Source: an uncultured Myxococcales bacterium
Lineage (GTDB): Bacteria > Myxococcota_A > UBA9042
Assembly: GCA_903850505.1 (NCBI GenBank)
Contig: CAINLT010000122.1
Location: 1-40,724, forward strand
DNA length: 40,724 bases
Direction of reading: 5' to 3'
This document shows positions 32,697-40,724 of the stretch, piece after piece. Below the pieces are notes generated by a model. The model was not told where the DNA came from and did not search any database. It saw only the letters and a list, made by a program, of their open reading frames with translations. The translations under genes and the position numbers were made by a program. Every line of letters begins with the position of its first letter. Position 1 is the first letter of the stretch.

Positions 32697-34193
32697 ATGC
32701 GTCATTGCGGTGCGGTGCTCGCGTTCTTTGCCTTTGCTGGCTGCCAGAGTGTGACGTCCCCGTCTACGACCGCGACAGACGCCGACGCGTGTATGGGCAG
32801 CGCAGGCAGTGGCGTCACGGATCAGGACCCACGGTTCGTCTACGACTGCCAAGGCCGCGCGCTCATCCTGCGCGGCGCCAACACCAACAGCTCCGCCAAG
32901 GGGCCGCCGCATACCACGACCATCACGGAGGCCGACATCGCCCGTTTTGGTCCCGATTGGGGCATGAATTTCACGCGTTTCCTGATCTTCTGGGACGGCG
33001 TCGAACCGCAGAAGGGGGCAATCGATCAGGCCTACCTCGACCGCGTGGAGAAGGCGCTCGACTGGTTCGCCAAGTACAATGTCTATGTGCTGCTGGACAT
33101 GCATCAGGACGTGTGGGGGCCCAAGCTGACGGGCAATGGCGCGCCGGACTGGGCCACGCGCGATGACGGCCTGCCGGTGAAGAACCAGCCGATTTGGTCG
33201 ATGACCTACCTCCAGCCGGGCGTGGAAGCCGCGTTTGACCATTTCTGGAACTACTCGGGCACCGATCAAGAGCTGCAGGATCACTACGGCCTGGCGTGGG
33301 AAGCCGTGGTCAAGCGCTTCCACAACCATCCCGCGGTCATTGGCTATGACCTGATGAACGAGCCGCATCCGGGTACGATGGTTGACCTCACCGAGCTGCT
33401 GGGCGTGCCGGCCGCGGACAGCCAGTCGCCGGCCTTTGACAAGGAGAAATTTGGGCCATTCTACCAGCGCCTGATCAACCGCCTGCGGCCGCTGGACGCC
33501 GACCACTGGTTCTTCTTTGAGCCGCGCTACGGCGCTGCCGGCGGTGGCTTGCCGCAGTTCCTGCCCAAGCTCAACGACCCGCGGGCCAACGGCACGCGTC
33601 TCGTCTTTGCGCCGCATCTCTATTCCGTGTCGTTTGAGGCGAACCAGTCGTTTGACGTCGCGGGCGATCACACGGTCGCAGATTGGCAGACGAACCGCAC
33701 GGCGGATCAGGCGACGCAGAACTGCGCCCTTGTGCTGGGCGAATGGGGCTTTGACTACGAGTGGCCCAACGCGCCCCAGGCCATGGCGCAAATCCTGACG
33801 ATGGCCGACCAGATGATGCTCGGCTGGGCCTACTGGAGCTACGATCCAGGCGGTTGGAGCTTCGTCCAGAACGACGCGACACACACGGAAGCGCCGAGCA
33901 TCGTGCAGATGGTGCGTGCCTACCCGCGGCGCATCGCCGGCGTGCCGAAGGGTTTCCTGTACGACGCCGACAAACGCACGTTGCACCTGGAGTTCGTGCC
34001 GGATCCGCGCGTGACGGCGCCGACGGAGTTGTATGTCCCGGCCAAGCGGTTCTTCAAGGATGGCTTCACGGTGACGGTGAACCGGCCGGCGTCCGCTTGG
34101 CAAACGCAGTGGGACGCGCAAAATGAACTGCTGACGCTCGCGCTGCTGACGGCGGAGACGACGCCGGTGGTGGTCGACATCGCGCCGAAGTAG
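32697..34193 (+). CDS. GH5 endoglycosylceramidase-like exported lipoprotein
   Basis: This 498-residue protein has a signal peptide with lipobox (F-A-G-C, Cys16) and a clan GH-A catalytic domain. Glu222 in D-L-M-N-E-P is the acid/base and Glu349 in L-G-E-W-G-F is the nucleophile. R-G-A-N-T-N, F-L-I-F-W-D-G-V-E-P and L-D-M-H-Q-D-V-W are typical of the endoglycosylceramidase-type branch of GH5. A beta-sandwich C-terminal domain of about 100 residues follows. ATG 32697 has GAGG upstream; the longer in-frame reading starts inside the direct repeats. The substrate may be a glycolipid or a glycan of prey or plant origin; this is inference. It is unrelated in close sequence to the two GH-A-like proteins at 8900-12576. 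Confidence 0.88.
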   Translation: MRHCGAVLAFFAFAGCQSVTSPSTTATDADACMGSAGSGVTDQDPRFVYDCQGRALILRGANTNSSAKGPPHTTTITEADIARFGPDWGMNFTRFLIFWDGVEPQKGAIDQAYLDRVEKALDWFAKYNVYVLLDMHQDVWGPKLTGNGAPDWATRDDGLPVKNQPIWSMTYLQPGVEAAFDHFWNYSGTDQELQDHYGLAWEAVVKRFHNHPAVIGYDLMNEPHPGTMVDLTELLGVPAADSQSPAFDKEKFGPFYQRLINRLRPLDADHWFFFEPRYGAAGGGLPQFLPKLNDPRANGTRLVFAPHLYSVSFEANQSFDVAGDHTVADWQTNRTADQATQNCALVLGEWGFDYEWPNAPQAMAQILTMADQMMLGWAYWSYDPGGWSFVQNDATHTEAPSIVQMVRAYPRRIAGVPKGFLYDADKRTLHLEFVPDPRVTAPTELYVPAKRFFKDGFTVTVNRPASAWQTQWDAQNELLTLALLTAETTPVVVDIAPK

Positions 34194-34220
34194 AATCACC
34201 GACCGCACAGGAGCACGCAG

Positions 34221-34922
34221 ATGTACGAAATCAAGATGGCCGGTGGCAGCAAGAACGCGCTCGACTTCAAGATGATGCAGTTCATCATCGACGAACTGGC
34301 ACGCGCAGGTGGCCAGCCGGTGCTGCTGACGGGCGATGCGGACGCGTTCTCCGCGGGCCTGAACCTCGTCCAAGTGGCGGAGCAGGACGAGGCGGGGATG
34401 GACCGCTTCTTGCGGCTGCTCAACCACATGACCATCGCGCTCTACACCTATCCGGCGCCGACGGTGGCGTGGGTCAATGGCCACGCGATCGCCGGTGGCG
34501 CGGTGCTGGCGCTGTCCTGCGACTACCGCATTGGCACGCCCAATCCCAAGGCGCGTCTGGGCCTCAATGAAGTGGCGATTGGCCTGCGCTTTCCGCCCGC
34601 CGTGCTGGCGATCATGCGCGCGCAGTTGAGCCAGCCGCACACGGACACGGTGATCCTCGCGGGCGAGTTGCATCCGCCGCAGGAGGCGCTGCGCCTCGGC
34701 ATCCTGCACGAAGTGGCTGAAGACGGCCTGGAGCGGGCACGGCAGCGGTTGGCGTTGCTGGGCAGCTACTCGCATCGCGCGTACGCGGGCACCAAGGCGG
34801 ACTTGCGCGACGCGGTCGTGCGCGAGGATCCGGATGCCGAGTCGCGTTACCGTTTGGATGTGCTGCCGATGTGGACGTCGCCGGAAATCAAGGCGAAAAT
34901 CCTGTCGATTCTCAAGCGCTAG
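34221..34922 (+). CDS. Enoyl-CoA hydratase/isomerase family protein
   Basis: This 233-residue crotonase-fold protein has A-F-S-A-G-L-N-L as the oxyanion region, W-V-N-G-H-A-I-A-G-G-A-V-L-A-L-S-C-D-Y as the second half of the site, and a short C-terminus. It is shorter than standard hydratases (about 260) and lacks an obvious pair of catalytic glutamates, which suggests an isomerase or a different reaction. The ATG follows AGGAG and lies 27 bases after the GH5 gene. It is near the benzoyl-CoA operon but on the opposite strand, so involvement in that pathway is only possible. Confidence 0.85.
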   Translation: MYEIKMAGGSKNALDFKMMQFIIDELARAGGQPVLLTGDADAFSAGLNLVQVAEQDEAGMDRFLRLLNHMTIALYTYPAPTVAWVNGHAIAGGAVLALSCDYRIGTPNPKARLGLNEVAIGLRFPPAVLAIMRAQLSQPHTDTVILAGELHPPQEALRLGILHEVAEDGLERARQRLALLGSYSHRAYAGTKADLRDAVVREDPDAESRYRLDVLPMWTSPEIKAKILSILKR

Positions 34923-34958
34923 GGCCGGGACAGGCCCCGTCGGGCGACGCTCGGCGCG

Positions 34959-36179
34959 CTACGGCTTCACCGGCAGCGTGACAAAATCTTCCGTCACCAC
35001 CGGCACGTAGGCCGCGCCTTGCACTTGCAGCGCCACGCCAATGCCGACGTAGACGAACGCCGGATTGACGATCGCCTGCCGATGCCCGGGACTGGCCATC
35101 AGGCCATCGTGGACTTCAATCGTTGTGCTCGCCATCCCGACGTTTTCGCCGAACTGCTGATAGGCGATGCCGGCGCGTTTCAGCCGGTCGTCAGGCGTAC
35201 CCTGGCTCGGCGAGATGTGGGCGATGAAGTTGTGGGCGACCATGTCCTGGCTGTGGCCACGCGCGACGTTGGCCAGCGCTGGCCAGAGGGTCAGCTGCCG
35301 CACGCCTGCCTTGGCGCGTTCCGCGTTGATGAGCGCCAGCAGTTCCGCCTCAGACGCCGCCGGCGACGTCACCTGCTCAACCGCCTGTTCGCGGGGCAAC
35401 GCCGGCTCAGGCGTGTCGACGTAGACCGGGAAGTTGGCCAGCACGCTGGGTCCCAGCGCGCCATCGCCAATCACTTCAACCGCGTACTTGCCCGCCTCCG
35501 CGACGGTCACGGCGAAGCTGAAGCGGCTGCCCGCGCCGTCGAGGTTCTGCGTGCGCCCATCGGGCAGGGTGACCGCGACGCGCGGATGGTGCAGGCGATC
35601 GGCAAGGCTACCCTGCAACGTCAGCTTGTCGCCGACCGCCACATGGCGCGGCACGGGCTCAAAGTCGACGTCCGCCGCGGTCAGCACGGCGACGGCGACC
35701 TGGGTGTCGCCTACCTCGCGCACCGCGATGCCATACCGCGCGAGCACCGCGGTGTGGCCCAGTCCCTCGACCTGCCGGACAATCGCCTCGCGCAAGCGCG
35801 CTGTGTCGATGCCCGTGGAAAAACGCAGCTCAATCATGGCCGGCGTTGGAAACGGCACGCCGGCGCGCGTCGTCATCGCAATCCGCCGCGGCATTTGCGG
35901 CGGATCGCCGGCGGCATTGCGCTCAGCGATCCAGTCGGCGATCTGCGCCAACCGCGGATCCGGCGCGAGTTGCATCTGCAGGTGTTGGGCACTGGCCTCC
36001 CGCAGCAGCGCCTCGAGTTCCGCAGCGCGTGGCCCGAGCGCCGCCGCGCCATCCGGTGCCTCCGTCGTGTACGCGTCCGCCCAGGCGACGCGCAAGTTGA
36101 CCGCCTCCTGCGCTGCCGAGCAGCTCACGAGGAGCGCGGCGATCGGGAGGAGGCGGCGGAGCAAGCAGGTAAATGTCAT
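34959..36179 (-). CDS. CAP/SCP-domain exported lipoprotein
   Basis: This 406-residue protein has a signal peptide with lipobox (L-V-S-C, Cys20). Residues up to about 170 are of unknown type, followed by a beta domain (about 175-270) and a C-terminal CAP domain (about 285-400) with A-R-G-H-S-Q-D-M, F-x-A-H-x-S, G-E-N-V-G and S-P-G-H-R, the conserved CAP cavity residues. CAP proteins of bacteria are exported and their function is mostly unknown. ATG 36179 follows GGAGACC. The end converges on the enoyl-CoA hydratase gene with 36 bases between; a GGGCC/GGCCC stem there is the only terminator-like feature. Confidence 0.87.
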   Translation of the reverse strand: MTFTCLLRRLLPIAALLVSCSAAQEAVNLRVAWADAYTTEAPDGAAALGPRAAELEALLREASAQHLQMQLAPDPRLAQIADWIAERNAAGDPPQMPRRIAMTTRAGVPFPTPAMIELRFSTGIDTARLREAIVRQVEGLGHTAVLARYGIAVREVGDTQVAVAVLTAADVDFEPVPRHVAVGDKLTLQGSLADRLHHPRVAVTLPDGRTQNLDGAGSRFSFAVTVAEAGKYAVEVIGDGALGPSVLANFPVYVDTPEPALPREQAVEQVTSPAASEAELLALINAERAKAGVRQLTLWPALANVARGHSQDMVAHNFIAHISPSQGTPDDRLKRAGIAYQQFGENVGMASTTIEVHDGLMASPGHRQAIVNPAFVYVGIGVALQVQGAAYVPVVTEDFVTLPVKP

Positions 36180-36229
36180 GGTCGAGGTCTCCGGGGCACG
36201 GCGCGGCGCCAGCAGGTTCCGCAAACCGT

Positions 36230-37039
36230 CTAGCCGACGGCCAGTTCCGCGGCGCGCGCCACGGCTGCGGCGACTGCGTCTGTCACGGTTTCTGACCAGC
36301 CGCGTTCGGTAAAGACGTTGAGGGCGGCTTGGGTCATGCCCCCCTTGGACGTGACTTCCGCGCGAAGTTCTGCTGGCGGTCGACCGGCCTCTTGCGCGAG
36401 GAAGCCCGAACCCAGCAGCGTCTCCAGCGCCAGTTGCGCCGCGACCTTGGGCGCCAGGCCTTGGGCCATCCCTGCGTGGGTCAGCGCCTCGATGAACAGG
36501 AAAACGTACGCCGGTCCCGATCCCGCAACCGCAGTGAAAGCGTCGACGTGTTGTTCCGCGACGTCTATCACGGAGCCCAGCGGCGCGAGGAGCACGCGCG
36601 TCGCCGAGATGTCGCCCTGCCGCGCCGAGTCCCCCGGCGTCAGCGCGATGAGGCCGCGCCCGAGGCGGACCGGCGTATTCGGCATCAGCCGCAGCACATG
36701 CGCACCGGGCAACATCGCCTCCAGCGTCGCCGTTGGGACGCCCGCCAGCACGGAGAGCCAGCGCTGCCCCGGGCGCGGCCGCAGTTCTGCCAGCACACCG
36801 GCGCGCAGCTGTGGCTTCACGGCCAGCAGCACCGTCTCAGCGCCATCGACGACGGCCTGCGCGTCCGTACCGCACGCGATCCCAAACGCCTTGCCGACCG
36901 CCAGCGCCGATGCCTCCCGTCCAGTGCAAGCCAGCACTTCGTCCGGGTGCAGCGTCGCGGTCTCCAGCCAGCGCGCCAGCATGGCACTCGCCATCTTGCC
37001 ACAGCCGATGATGCCCAATTTCGCCGGTGCCGTGATCAT
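36230..37039 (-). CDS. proC: Pyrroline-5-carboxylate reductase
   Basis: This 269-residue enzyme reduces 1-pyrroline-5-carboxylate to proline with NAD(P)H in the cytoplasm. It shows the N-terminal G-I-I-G-C-G-K-M nucleotide motif, L-L-A-V-K-P, R-L-M-P-N-T-P and A-V-A-G-S-G-P-A-Y-V-F, and V-T-S-K-G-G-M-T-Q-A-A-L at the C-terminal helix bundle. The ATG at 37039 overlaps the stop of the M64 peptidase gene. A longer in-frame reading lies over that gene and was not used. Length and motifs are normal. Confidence 0.95.
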   Translation of the reverse strand: MITAPAKLGIIGCGKMASAMLARWLETATLHPDEVLACTGREASALAVGKAFGIACGTDAQAVVDGAETVLLAVKPQLRAGVLAELRPRPGQRWLSVLAGVPTATLEAMLPGAHVLRLMPNTPVRLGRGLIALTPGDSARQGDISATRVLLAPLGSVIDVAEQHVDAFTAVAGSGPAYVFLFIEALTHAGMAQGLAPKVAAQLALETLLGSGFLAQEAGRPPAELRAEVTSKGGMTQAALNVFTERGWSETVTDAVAAAVARAAELAVG

Positions 37040-38514
37040 GCGCTTCTTCTCCGTAGTGCCCAAGCCGCCAACGCGAGGAGCGCTGGCCAGCTGGATCCGC
37101 CCGCCGTGCCCGCCTGACAACCGCTGGCTGTCGAGACCTGTGCCGGCGCCGGCGTCGCGACGACGTCCTCGCTGCAACTGCCACAATCCAGCGCACGCAC
37201 GGCCGGGTCGGGCGGCGGCTCAGTCGCGTCCACGTGCAGGTTCCAAATCGCTTCTTCCACAAGCGCGTTGCCGGGATCGCTCAGCACGGCGTCCGTCGCG
37301 TCATGCACGCGCAGGGTCAGCGTGTGGTCGCCCACGTCATCCATTCCCGGCGACCAACTGTCGCCCGTCGCCACTTCGTGACCGTCCCGCAGCCACTGCA
37401 ACTGCAGCGTCGCGATTGGCGCGGTTTGCACGGTGAAAGTCGGGCACTGCCCCAGCGTGCACGTGACAATCGGTCCCGGGCCAGGCAGCCGTGACCGCAG
37501 CATCGACGTGCTCTTCTGGATCGCCACAATCAGCGCCTCCTGGCACACCGGGCAGAACGCCATGTCCAGCGACCGCATGAGGCAATTCGGCGCCGGGCGG
37601 AACATGCCCACGGACTGGTAGCGCGCGCCCTCGTAGGCGCCCACCGGCGTGTACAGGCTCGTCGCTTGCGCCTCCAGCGTCGGAATCGGCGTCTCTGGCT
37701 TGACCCACGCGTGCCACTTCAGCGGCTCCAGATGCGCGAGCGAGGCGACGTTGGGCTCGCCGTCGCCTGCCGGATAGCCCGGGTACGCCGCGTCGTACTC
37801 ATCGGCGAGGTGCGCGAGGTTGTGGCCGAGCTCATGGCGCAAGATGGCAATCGCGTCAGGCGCCATGGAAACGACGGGCACCGCGCCGCCTGAACCGCCG
37901 TACGCCGGGTCATTCACGACGACGACCGCAATGTCATAGTCCGGCGCCGCTTGGCCGACCGCGTCCAACACCTTGGCGTCATCGGCGACCGCGAGTCGCT
38001 CGACGCCGCCGTAGTCAAACGTTGTGCCAAACGCGTTGTCGACGTAGACGCCCTGCGACGGGTGGCTCGCGCCCGACTGCGGCGACGGATAAAACAGCGC
38101 GTAAACGTTGAACAAGCTGGCGTATTCGGCGTATGGCGACCACTGCAGCAGCGCGTCGCACGTCACCGCCGCCGCCGTGAAGAACGCATCGCGCTCGCTG
38201 GCGGTGAAGCCATCTGCCACGAGCACGATGTCCAGCGACTGCGCGGCCGTGCCGCCTTGGTGCAGCGTCTGCAAGTCGGTCGGATGGATGGGCTGCAGAT
38301 TGCGCGGCTGCTGGAAGCGCGTCTGGAGCCAAGCCGTCGCCGCGTCAAACGGCAGGATTTGCAGCTCAGGACGCGCTTGCGCCGCCGCTTGCAGGTCGCC
38401 TACGTGCGCGGGCGGCAGGTGCACAAACCCCGCCTGCGCGTGCGCGGGCACTGCGAGCAGCGTCAGACCGAGCAACAGCAGAGGCAGCAGGTGCGGCGGA
38501 CGACGGGAGCGCAT
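37036..38514 (-). CDS. Exported M64-type metallopeptidase with MYXO-CTERM-like tail
   Basis: This 492-residue protein has a signal peptide cleaved near A-H-A (about residue 26). The central domain is of the IgA peptidase M64 type with the zinc motif H-E-L-G-H-N-L-A-H-L-A-D-E-Y (His227, Glu228, His231). An Ig-like domain follows. The end has a Cys in S-G-C-Q, a short Gly/Ser spacer, the hydrophobic W-P-A-L-L-A-L-A-A-W-A-L and R-R-R, the layout of MYXO-CTERM sorting signals. The protein would be anchored or released at the cell surface after processing. It shares a 4-base overlap with proC, an unusual pairing of an exported peptidase with proline synthesis. Confidence 0.87.
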   Translation of the reverse strand: MRSRRPPHLLPLLLLGLTLLAVPAHAQAGFVHLPPAHVGDLQAAAQARPELQILPFDAATAWLQTRFQQPRNLQPIHPTDLQTLHQGGTAAQSLDIVLVADGFTASERDAFFTAAAVTCDALLQWSPYAEYASLFNVYALFYPSPQSGASHPSQGVYVDNAFGTTFDYGGVERLAVADDAKVLDAVGQAAPDYDIAVVVVNDPAYGGSGGAVPVVSMAPDAIAILRHELGHNLAHLADEYDAAYPGYPAGDGEPNVASLAHLEPLKWHAWVKPETPIPTLEAQATSLYTPVGAYEGARYQSVGMFRPAPNCLMRSLDMAFCPVCQEALIVAIQKSTSMLRSRLPGPGPIVTCTLGQCPTFTVQTAPIATLQLQWLRDGHEVATGDSWSPGMDDVGDHTLTLRVHDATDAVLSDPGNALVEEAIWNLHVDATEPPPDPAVRALDCGSCSEDVVATPAPAQVSTASGCQAGTAGGSSWPALLALAAWALRRRSA

Positions 38515-38607
38515 GGCTGATGTGTACAGGATTTGCCGGCCGTCTGCCAATGGAGAGTTGTGTCGGCGCGGCGGTCGAAGCGCGTGGCGAAGCCTCGTCA
38601 GCCGCAT

Positions 38608-39555
38608 TCAGCCGATCCGCGCGCCCACAGTCCACCGCATGCCGCGCAGCACTTCCGCCGCCGGCATCGCGCGTTTACCCGGCCGCTGGAGGCTCGCCAC
38701 GCGCAGGCTGCCTTCGCCGGTTGCGACCCAAATCGCGTCTTTCTCCAGCGCGACGATCGCCCCCGGTTGGCCGGCGTGATCGCCCAGCGCGAGTCCTTCC
38801 TCAAAGATCTTCCACACTTCACCAGGCACTTCTGGCGGCGTCGTCGAGGCGCCCGGCCAGGGCTGCATCGCCCGCACGAGCGCATGGATTTGCCGCGCCG
38901 GCTGCCGCCAATCGATGCGTCCTTCCTGCTTTTGCACCGGCGGCGCGAACGTCAGCCCGACCTCCGGCTGAGGCGTCGCGCGCAGGCGCCCCGCGGCGAT
39001 TTCCGGCAGTTTCGCCAGCAGCAGCTGCGCGCCAGCGTCCGCCAGCCTGGCTTCGAGCGTCGCTGTCGTGTCCGTGTCGAGGATGGGCACCGTCACGCGC
39101 GCCAACTCCGGCCCGGTGTCCAGGCCCTCGTCCATCTGCATCAGGCACACACCGCTTTCGGCATCGCCCGCGGCGATTGCCCGCGTGATCGGCGAAGCAC
39201 CGCGCCAGCGCGGCAACAGCGACGCGTGGACATTCACGCAGCCCAGCGGCGTCAGGTGCAGCACGTCCGCGCCGAGAATCCGCCCGTACGCCGCCACAAT
39301 CACAAGCTCGGTCCCTTGCCCTTGCAACCACGCGGCAAGCGCGCCATCGCGCACTTTCACCGGCTGCAGCAGCGGCAGGTCGTGGGTGAGCGCAAACGCC
39401 TTCACGGCCGGCGCGCGCAGTTCATTGCCGCGACCCGCGGGCTTATCCGGCTGGCAAACGACGGCGACCACGGGAACGCCCGCCTGCACCAGCGCCGCGA
39501 GCGACGCAACGGCAAATTGCGGGGAACCGATAAAAGCGACTTTGGGGTACTGCAC
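38608..39555 (-). CDS. fmt: Methionyl-tRNA formyltransferase
   Basis: This 315-residue enzyme formylates initiator Met-tRNA with 10-formyltetrahydrofolate. F-I-G-S-P-Q-F-A at the N-terminus, V-A-A-Y-G-R-I-L, the catalytic stretch N-V-H-A-S-L-L-P-R-W-R-G-A-S-P-I, and the G-L-D-T-G-P motif are all present, and the C-terminal OB-fold domain is complete. The start is a GTG at 39555, 6 bases after the deformylase gene. Fmt and Def form a common pair because they add and remove the formyl group of nascent proteins. Confidence 0.95.
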   Translation of the reverse strand: MQYPKVAFIGSPQFAVASLAALVQAGVPVVAVVCQPDKPAGRGNELRAPAVKAFALTHDLPLLQPVKVRDGALAAWLQGQGTELVIVAAYGRILGADVLHLTPLGCVNVHASLLPRWRGASPITRAIAAGDAESGVCLMQMDEGLDTGPELARVTVPILDTDTTATLEARLADAGAQLLLAKLPEIAAGRLRATPQPEVGLTFAPPVQKQEGRIDWRQPARQIHALVRAMQPWPGASTTPPEVPGEVWKIFEEGLALGDHAGQPGAIVALEKDAIWVATGEGSLRVASLQRPGKRAMPAAEVLRGMRWTVGARIG

Positions 39556-39561
39556 GGTCGT

Positions 39562-40149
39562 CTAGCCGACGTTCTGCTGCGCGCGCCGGGCCTTGAGCTT
39601 CTCGCGCCGCGCCTGATCCTCGATGACGTCCTGGTTCTGCCGCAGGTACTCGCGCATGGCGATCTTGCGCTTGAACGGCGAGAGCCGGTCGACAAACGTG
39701 ATGCCATTCAAGTGGTCCAGCTCATGCTGGATGCACACCGCGACCAAGCCCTTGGCCGTCAACTTCTGCGCTGCGCCCGTGCGATCCTGGTATTCCAGGT
39801 CGATTTCCGCGGCGCGCGTGACGAATTCGCTCATGCCCGGGAAGGACAGGCAGCCTTCCTCGTACTTCATCTCGCCGCGCTGGCCGACGATCTTCGGGTT
39901 GATGACCTCGATTCGCCCGGTCGTCTTGACTTCCTTCTCGTTGGAGCCGCGGTTTGTCGGCACGTCCATCAGGAAGATCCGCAGCGCCTCGCCGACCTGG
40001 TTGGCGGCGAGCCCGATGCCATCGGCCTCGTTCATCGTCTCCGCCATGTCATCGAGAAACTGGTGCAAGTCCGCGTCAAAACGCGTCACTTCCGAGCACT
40101 TCTGCTTCAGCACGGGATGGGGAAAAGTCACCACATCGAGCACGGCCAT
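39562..40149 (-). CDS. def: Peptide deformylase
   Basis: This 195-residue metalloenzyme removes the N-formyl group from new proteins. The three family motifs are present: G-I-G-L-A-A-N-Q-V-G, E-G-C-L-S-F-P-G with the metal Cys, and Q-H-E-L-D-H with two metal histidines. A basic C-terminal tail (R-R-E-K-L-K-A-R-R) extends beyond the core. The ATG at 40149 follows GAGG and gives the family length; the longer in-frame reading lies over the coiled-coil gene. It lies between that gene and fmt in one transcription unit. Confidence 0.95.
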   Translation of the reverse strand: MAVLDVVTFPHPVLKQKCSEVTRFDADLHQFLDDMAETMNEADGIGLAANQVGEALRIFLMDVPTNRGSNEKEVKTTGRIEVINPKIVGQRGEMKYEEGCLSFPGMSEFVTRAAEIDLEYQDRTGAAQKLTAKGLVAVCIQHELDHLNGITFVDRLSPFKRKIAMREYLRQNQDVIEDQARREKLKARRAQQNVG

Positions 40150-40156
40150 CGTTTCC

Positions 40157-40501
40157 TCACTTCCTCTTGCGCGCCGCCGGCTTGGCCGGGGCGAGCGTTG
40201 TTTCCGGCGCCGTCTCATTTTGGGCGGCGAGTTGGTCGCGCAGATCTTCCACTTCATGCTGCAAGTCGCGCACGGAGCGCTTGAGCTTGGCCACGTCGTC
40301 GCGCGTCACCAGGTCCAACTGCTTGGCCACCTGCTTGACGCCCGATTCCACCACGTCGCGCGCTTCAGCACGCAGATTGATGGCCGCGACCATCGCGTTC
40401 TTGACCTGCGGACTCGACAGCACCTTGAGCGTGGCATCGCTCGCAAGCACTTTGCCGACCTGCCGCGCCGCGACATCCTTGACCTGATCCAGAAGACTCA
40501 T
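40157..40501 (-). CDS. Small coiled-coil protein before def
   Basis: This 114-residue protein has a helical N-terminal two thirds and a coiled coil around residues 67-91 (V-A-K-L-K-R-S-V-R-D-L-Q-H-E-V-E-D-L), then an Ala/Pro/Lys-rich tail. The end resembles the C-terminal leucine-zipper part of phasin-like and UbiK-like small proteins, but no firm family assignment is possible. The ATG follows GAGGAATG. It lies 7 bases before def, so it is probably the first gene of this unit. The role is unknown. Confidence 0.7.
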   Translation of the reverse strand: MSLLDQVKDVAARQVGKVLASDATLKVLSSPQVKNAMVAAINLRAEARDVVESGVKQVAKQLDLVTRDDVAKLKRSVRDLQHEVEDLRDQLAAQNETAPETTLAPAKPAARKRK

Positions 40502-40581
40502 CTTGCATTCCTCAGCCAGTAGCCCGGCTACAAGTTAGCACGCCAGCGGCGTTGTAAAGGTCCGGCGACGTGGCGCCGGCG

Positions 40582-40724
40582 CTACGGGCAGCACGCGGTC
40601 ACGCCGGGGCACGCGAGAACCGACGTCGGATCGCAGATGCACAGGTTGTTGAGGTCGACGCCGCCGCACTTGTTGAAGCAGCCGTTGCTCGCGCCGCAGG
40701 TGCCACCGCTGCCACCGCCGCCGC
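40582..40724 (-). CDS. C-terminal end of a Cys-rich protein (window edge)
   Basis: The last 47 codons of a minus-strand gene cut by the right edge. They encode a Gly/Ser-rich linker followed by a short module with eight cysteines, ending in A-C-C-P and TAG at 40582-40584. The pattern suggests an exported, disulfide-rich domain, in line with the Cys-rich lipoprotein at 6619-8628. No family can be named from this fragment. Confidence 0.65.
   Translation of the reverse strand, partial: GGGGSGGTCGASNGCFNKCGGVDLNNLCICDPTSVLACPGVTACCP

Noticed and set aside
32613..34775. A 720-codon open frame on the minus strand opposite the GH5 and enoyl-CoA hydratase genes
   Set aside because: It spans two plus-strand genes with clear catalytic motifs and intact ribosome binding sites, and its translation has the composition of a shadow frame.

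Overview
The window is high-GC DNA with short gaps, ATGA/GTGA start-stop overlaps and many lipoproteins. It looks like a chromosome of the deltaproteobacterial grade, most likely Myxococcota or a close relative. The clues are long Asp/Thr/Pro/Gly linkers in exported lipoproteins, secreted Cys-rich proteins with C-G-N-x-x-C-D-x-G-E-T repeats, a MYXO-CTERM-like tail on an M64 peptidase, and several radical SAM enzymes. The taxonomic call is inference. No rRNA, tRNA, insertion sequence, phage gene or CRISPR array was seen, and no gap between genes exceeds 300 bases.

Layout. (1) 1-3885, plus strand: the end of trpC, then trpF, trpB, trpA and a type I-beta DAHP synthase, all overlapping or 3 nt apart, forming a tryptophan/shikimate operon. 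(2) 3886-12576: three radical SAM enzymes interleaved with three exported lipoproteins. Two rSAMs form a coupled minus-strand pair (one resembles the maturase HxsB). Next come a Cys-rich lipoprotein with three cytochrome c-like segments, a clan GH-A-like lipoprotein, a third rSAM, and a second GH-A-like lipoprotein that is a close paralogue of the first. I know of no described system with this content. (3) 12604-20493: a D-cysteine desulfhydrase/ACC deaminase-family PLP enzyme with a Tat lipoprotein aldonolactone oxidase; cysK-cysE; a small lipoprotein; a DUF1697 protein; and a large lipoprotein ending in a redoxin domain. (4) 20601-31508, minus strand: a nearly complete class I (ATP-dependent) benzoyl-CoA pathway in the order had-oah-dch-tetR-bcrC-bcrB-bcrA-bcrD-gcdH, then a 3-hydroxyacyl-CoA dehydrogenase. 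A perfect 18-bp palindrome lies between the -35 and -10 elements of its promoter and is a likely operator for the TetR protein in the operon. (5) 31671-34922, plus strand: an esterase, a GH5 endoglycosylceramidase-like lipoprotein and an enoyl-CoA hydratase. (6) 34959-40724, minus strand: a CAP-domain lipoprotein, proC coupled to an M64 peptidase, fmt-def with a small coiled-coil protein, and the C-terminal end of another Cys-rich protein.

How the genes fit together. The benzoyl-CoA operon would take benzoyl-CoA through dearomatisation, hydration, dehydrogenation and ring opening to 3-hydroxypimelyl-CoA. The SDR and glutaryl-CoA dehydrogenase cover lower-pathway steps towards crotonyl-CoA. 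Benzoate-CoA ligase, the ferredoxin and its reductase, and the thiolase are not in the window.

A regulatory signal cuts across regions. Direct repeats of the form (C/G)TGTCA(C/T) with an 11-bp period, the geometry of a PHO box, occur four times between genes: near the rSAM pair, before the third rSAM, before the esterase, and as a triplet before the GH5 gene. The last contains an exact CTGTCAT-N4-CTGTCAT. This suggests that an OmpR/PhoB-family regulator links the rSAM/lipoprotein cluster with the exported hydrolase genes.
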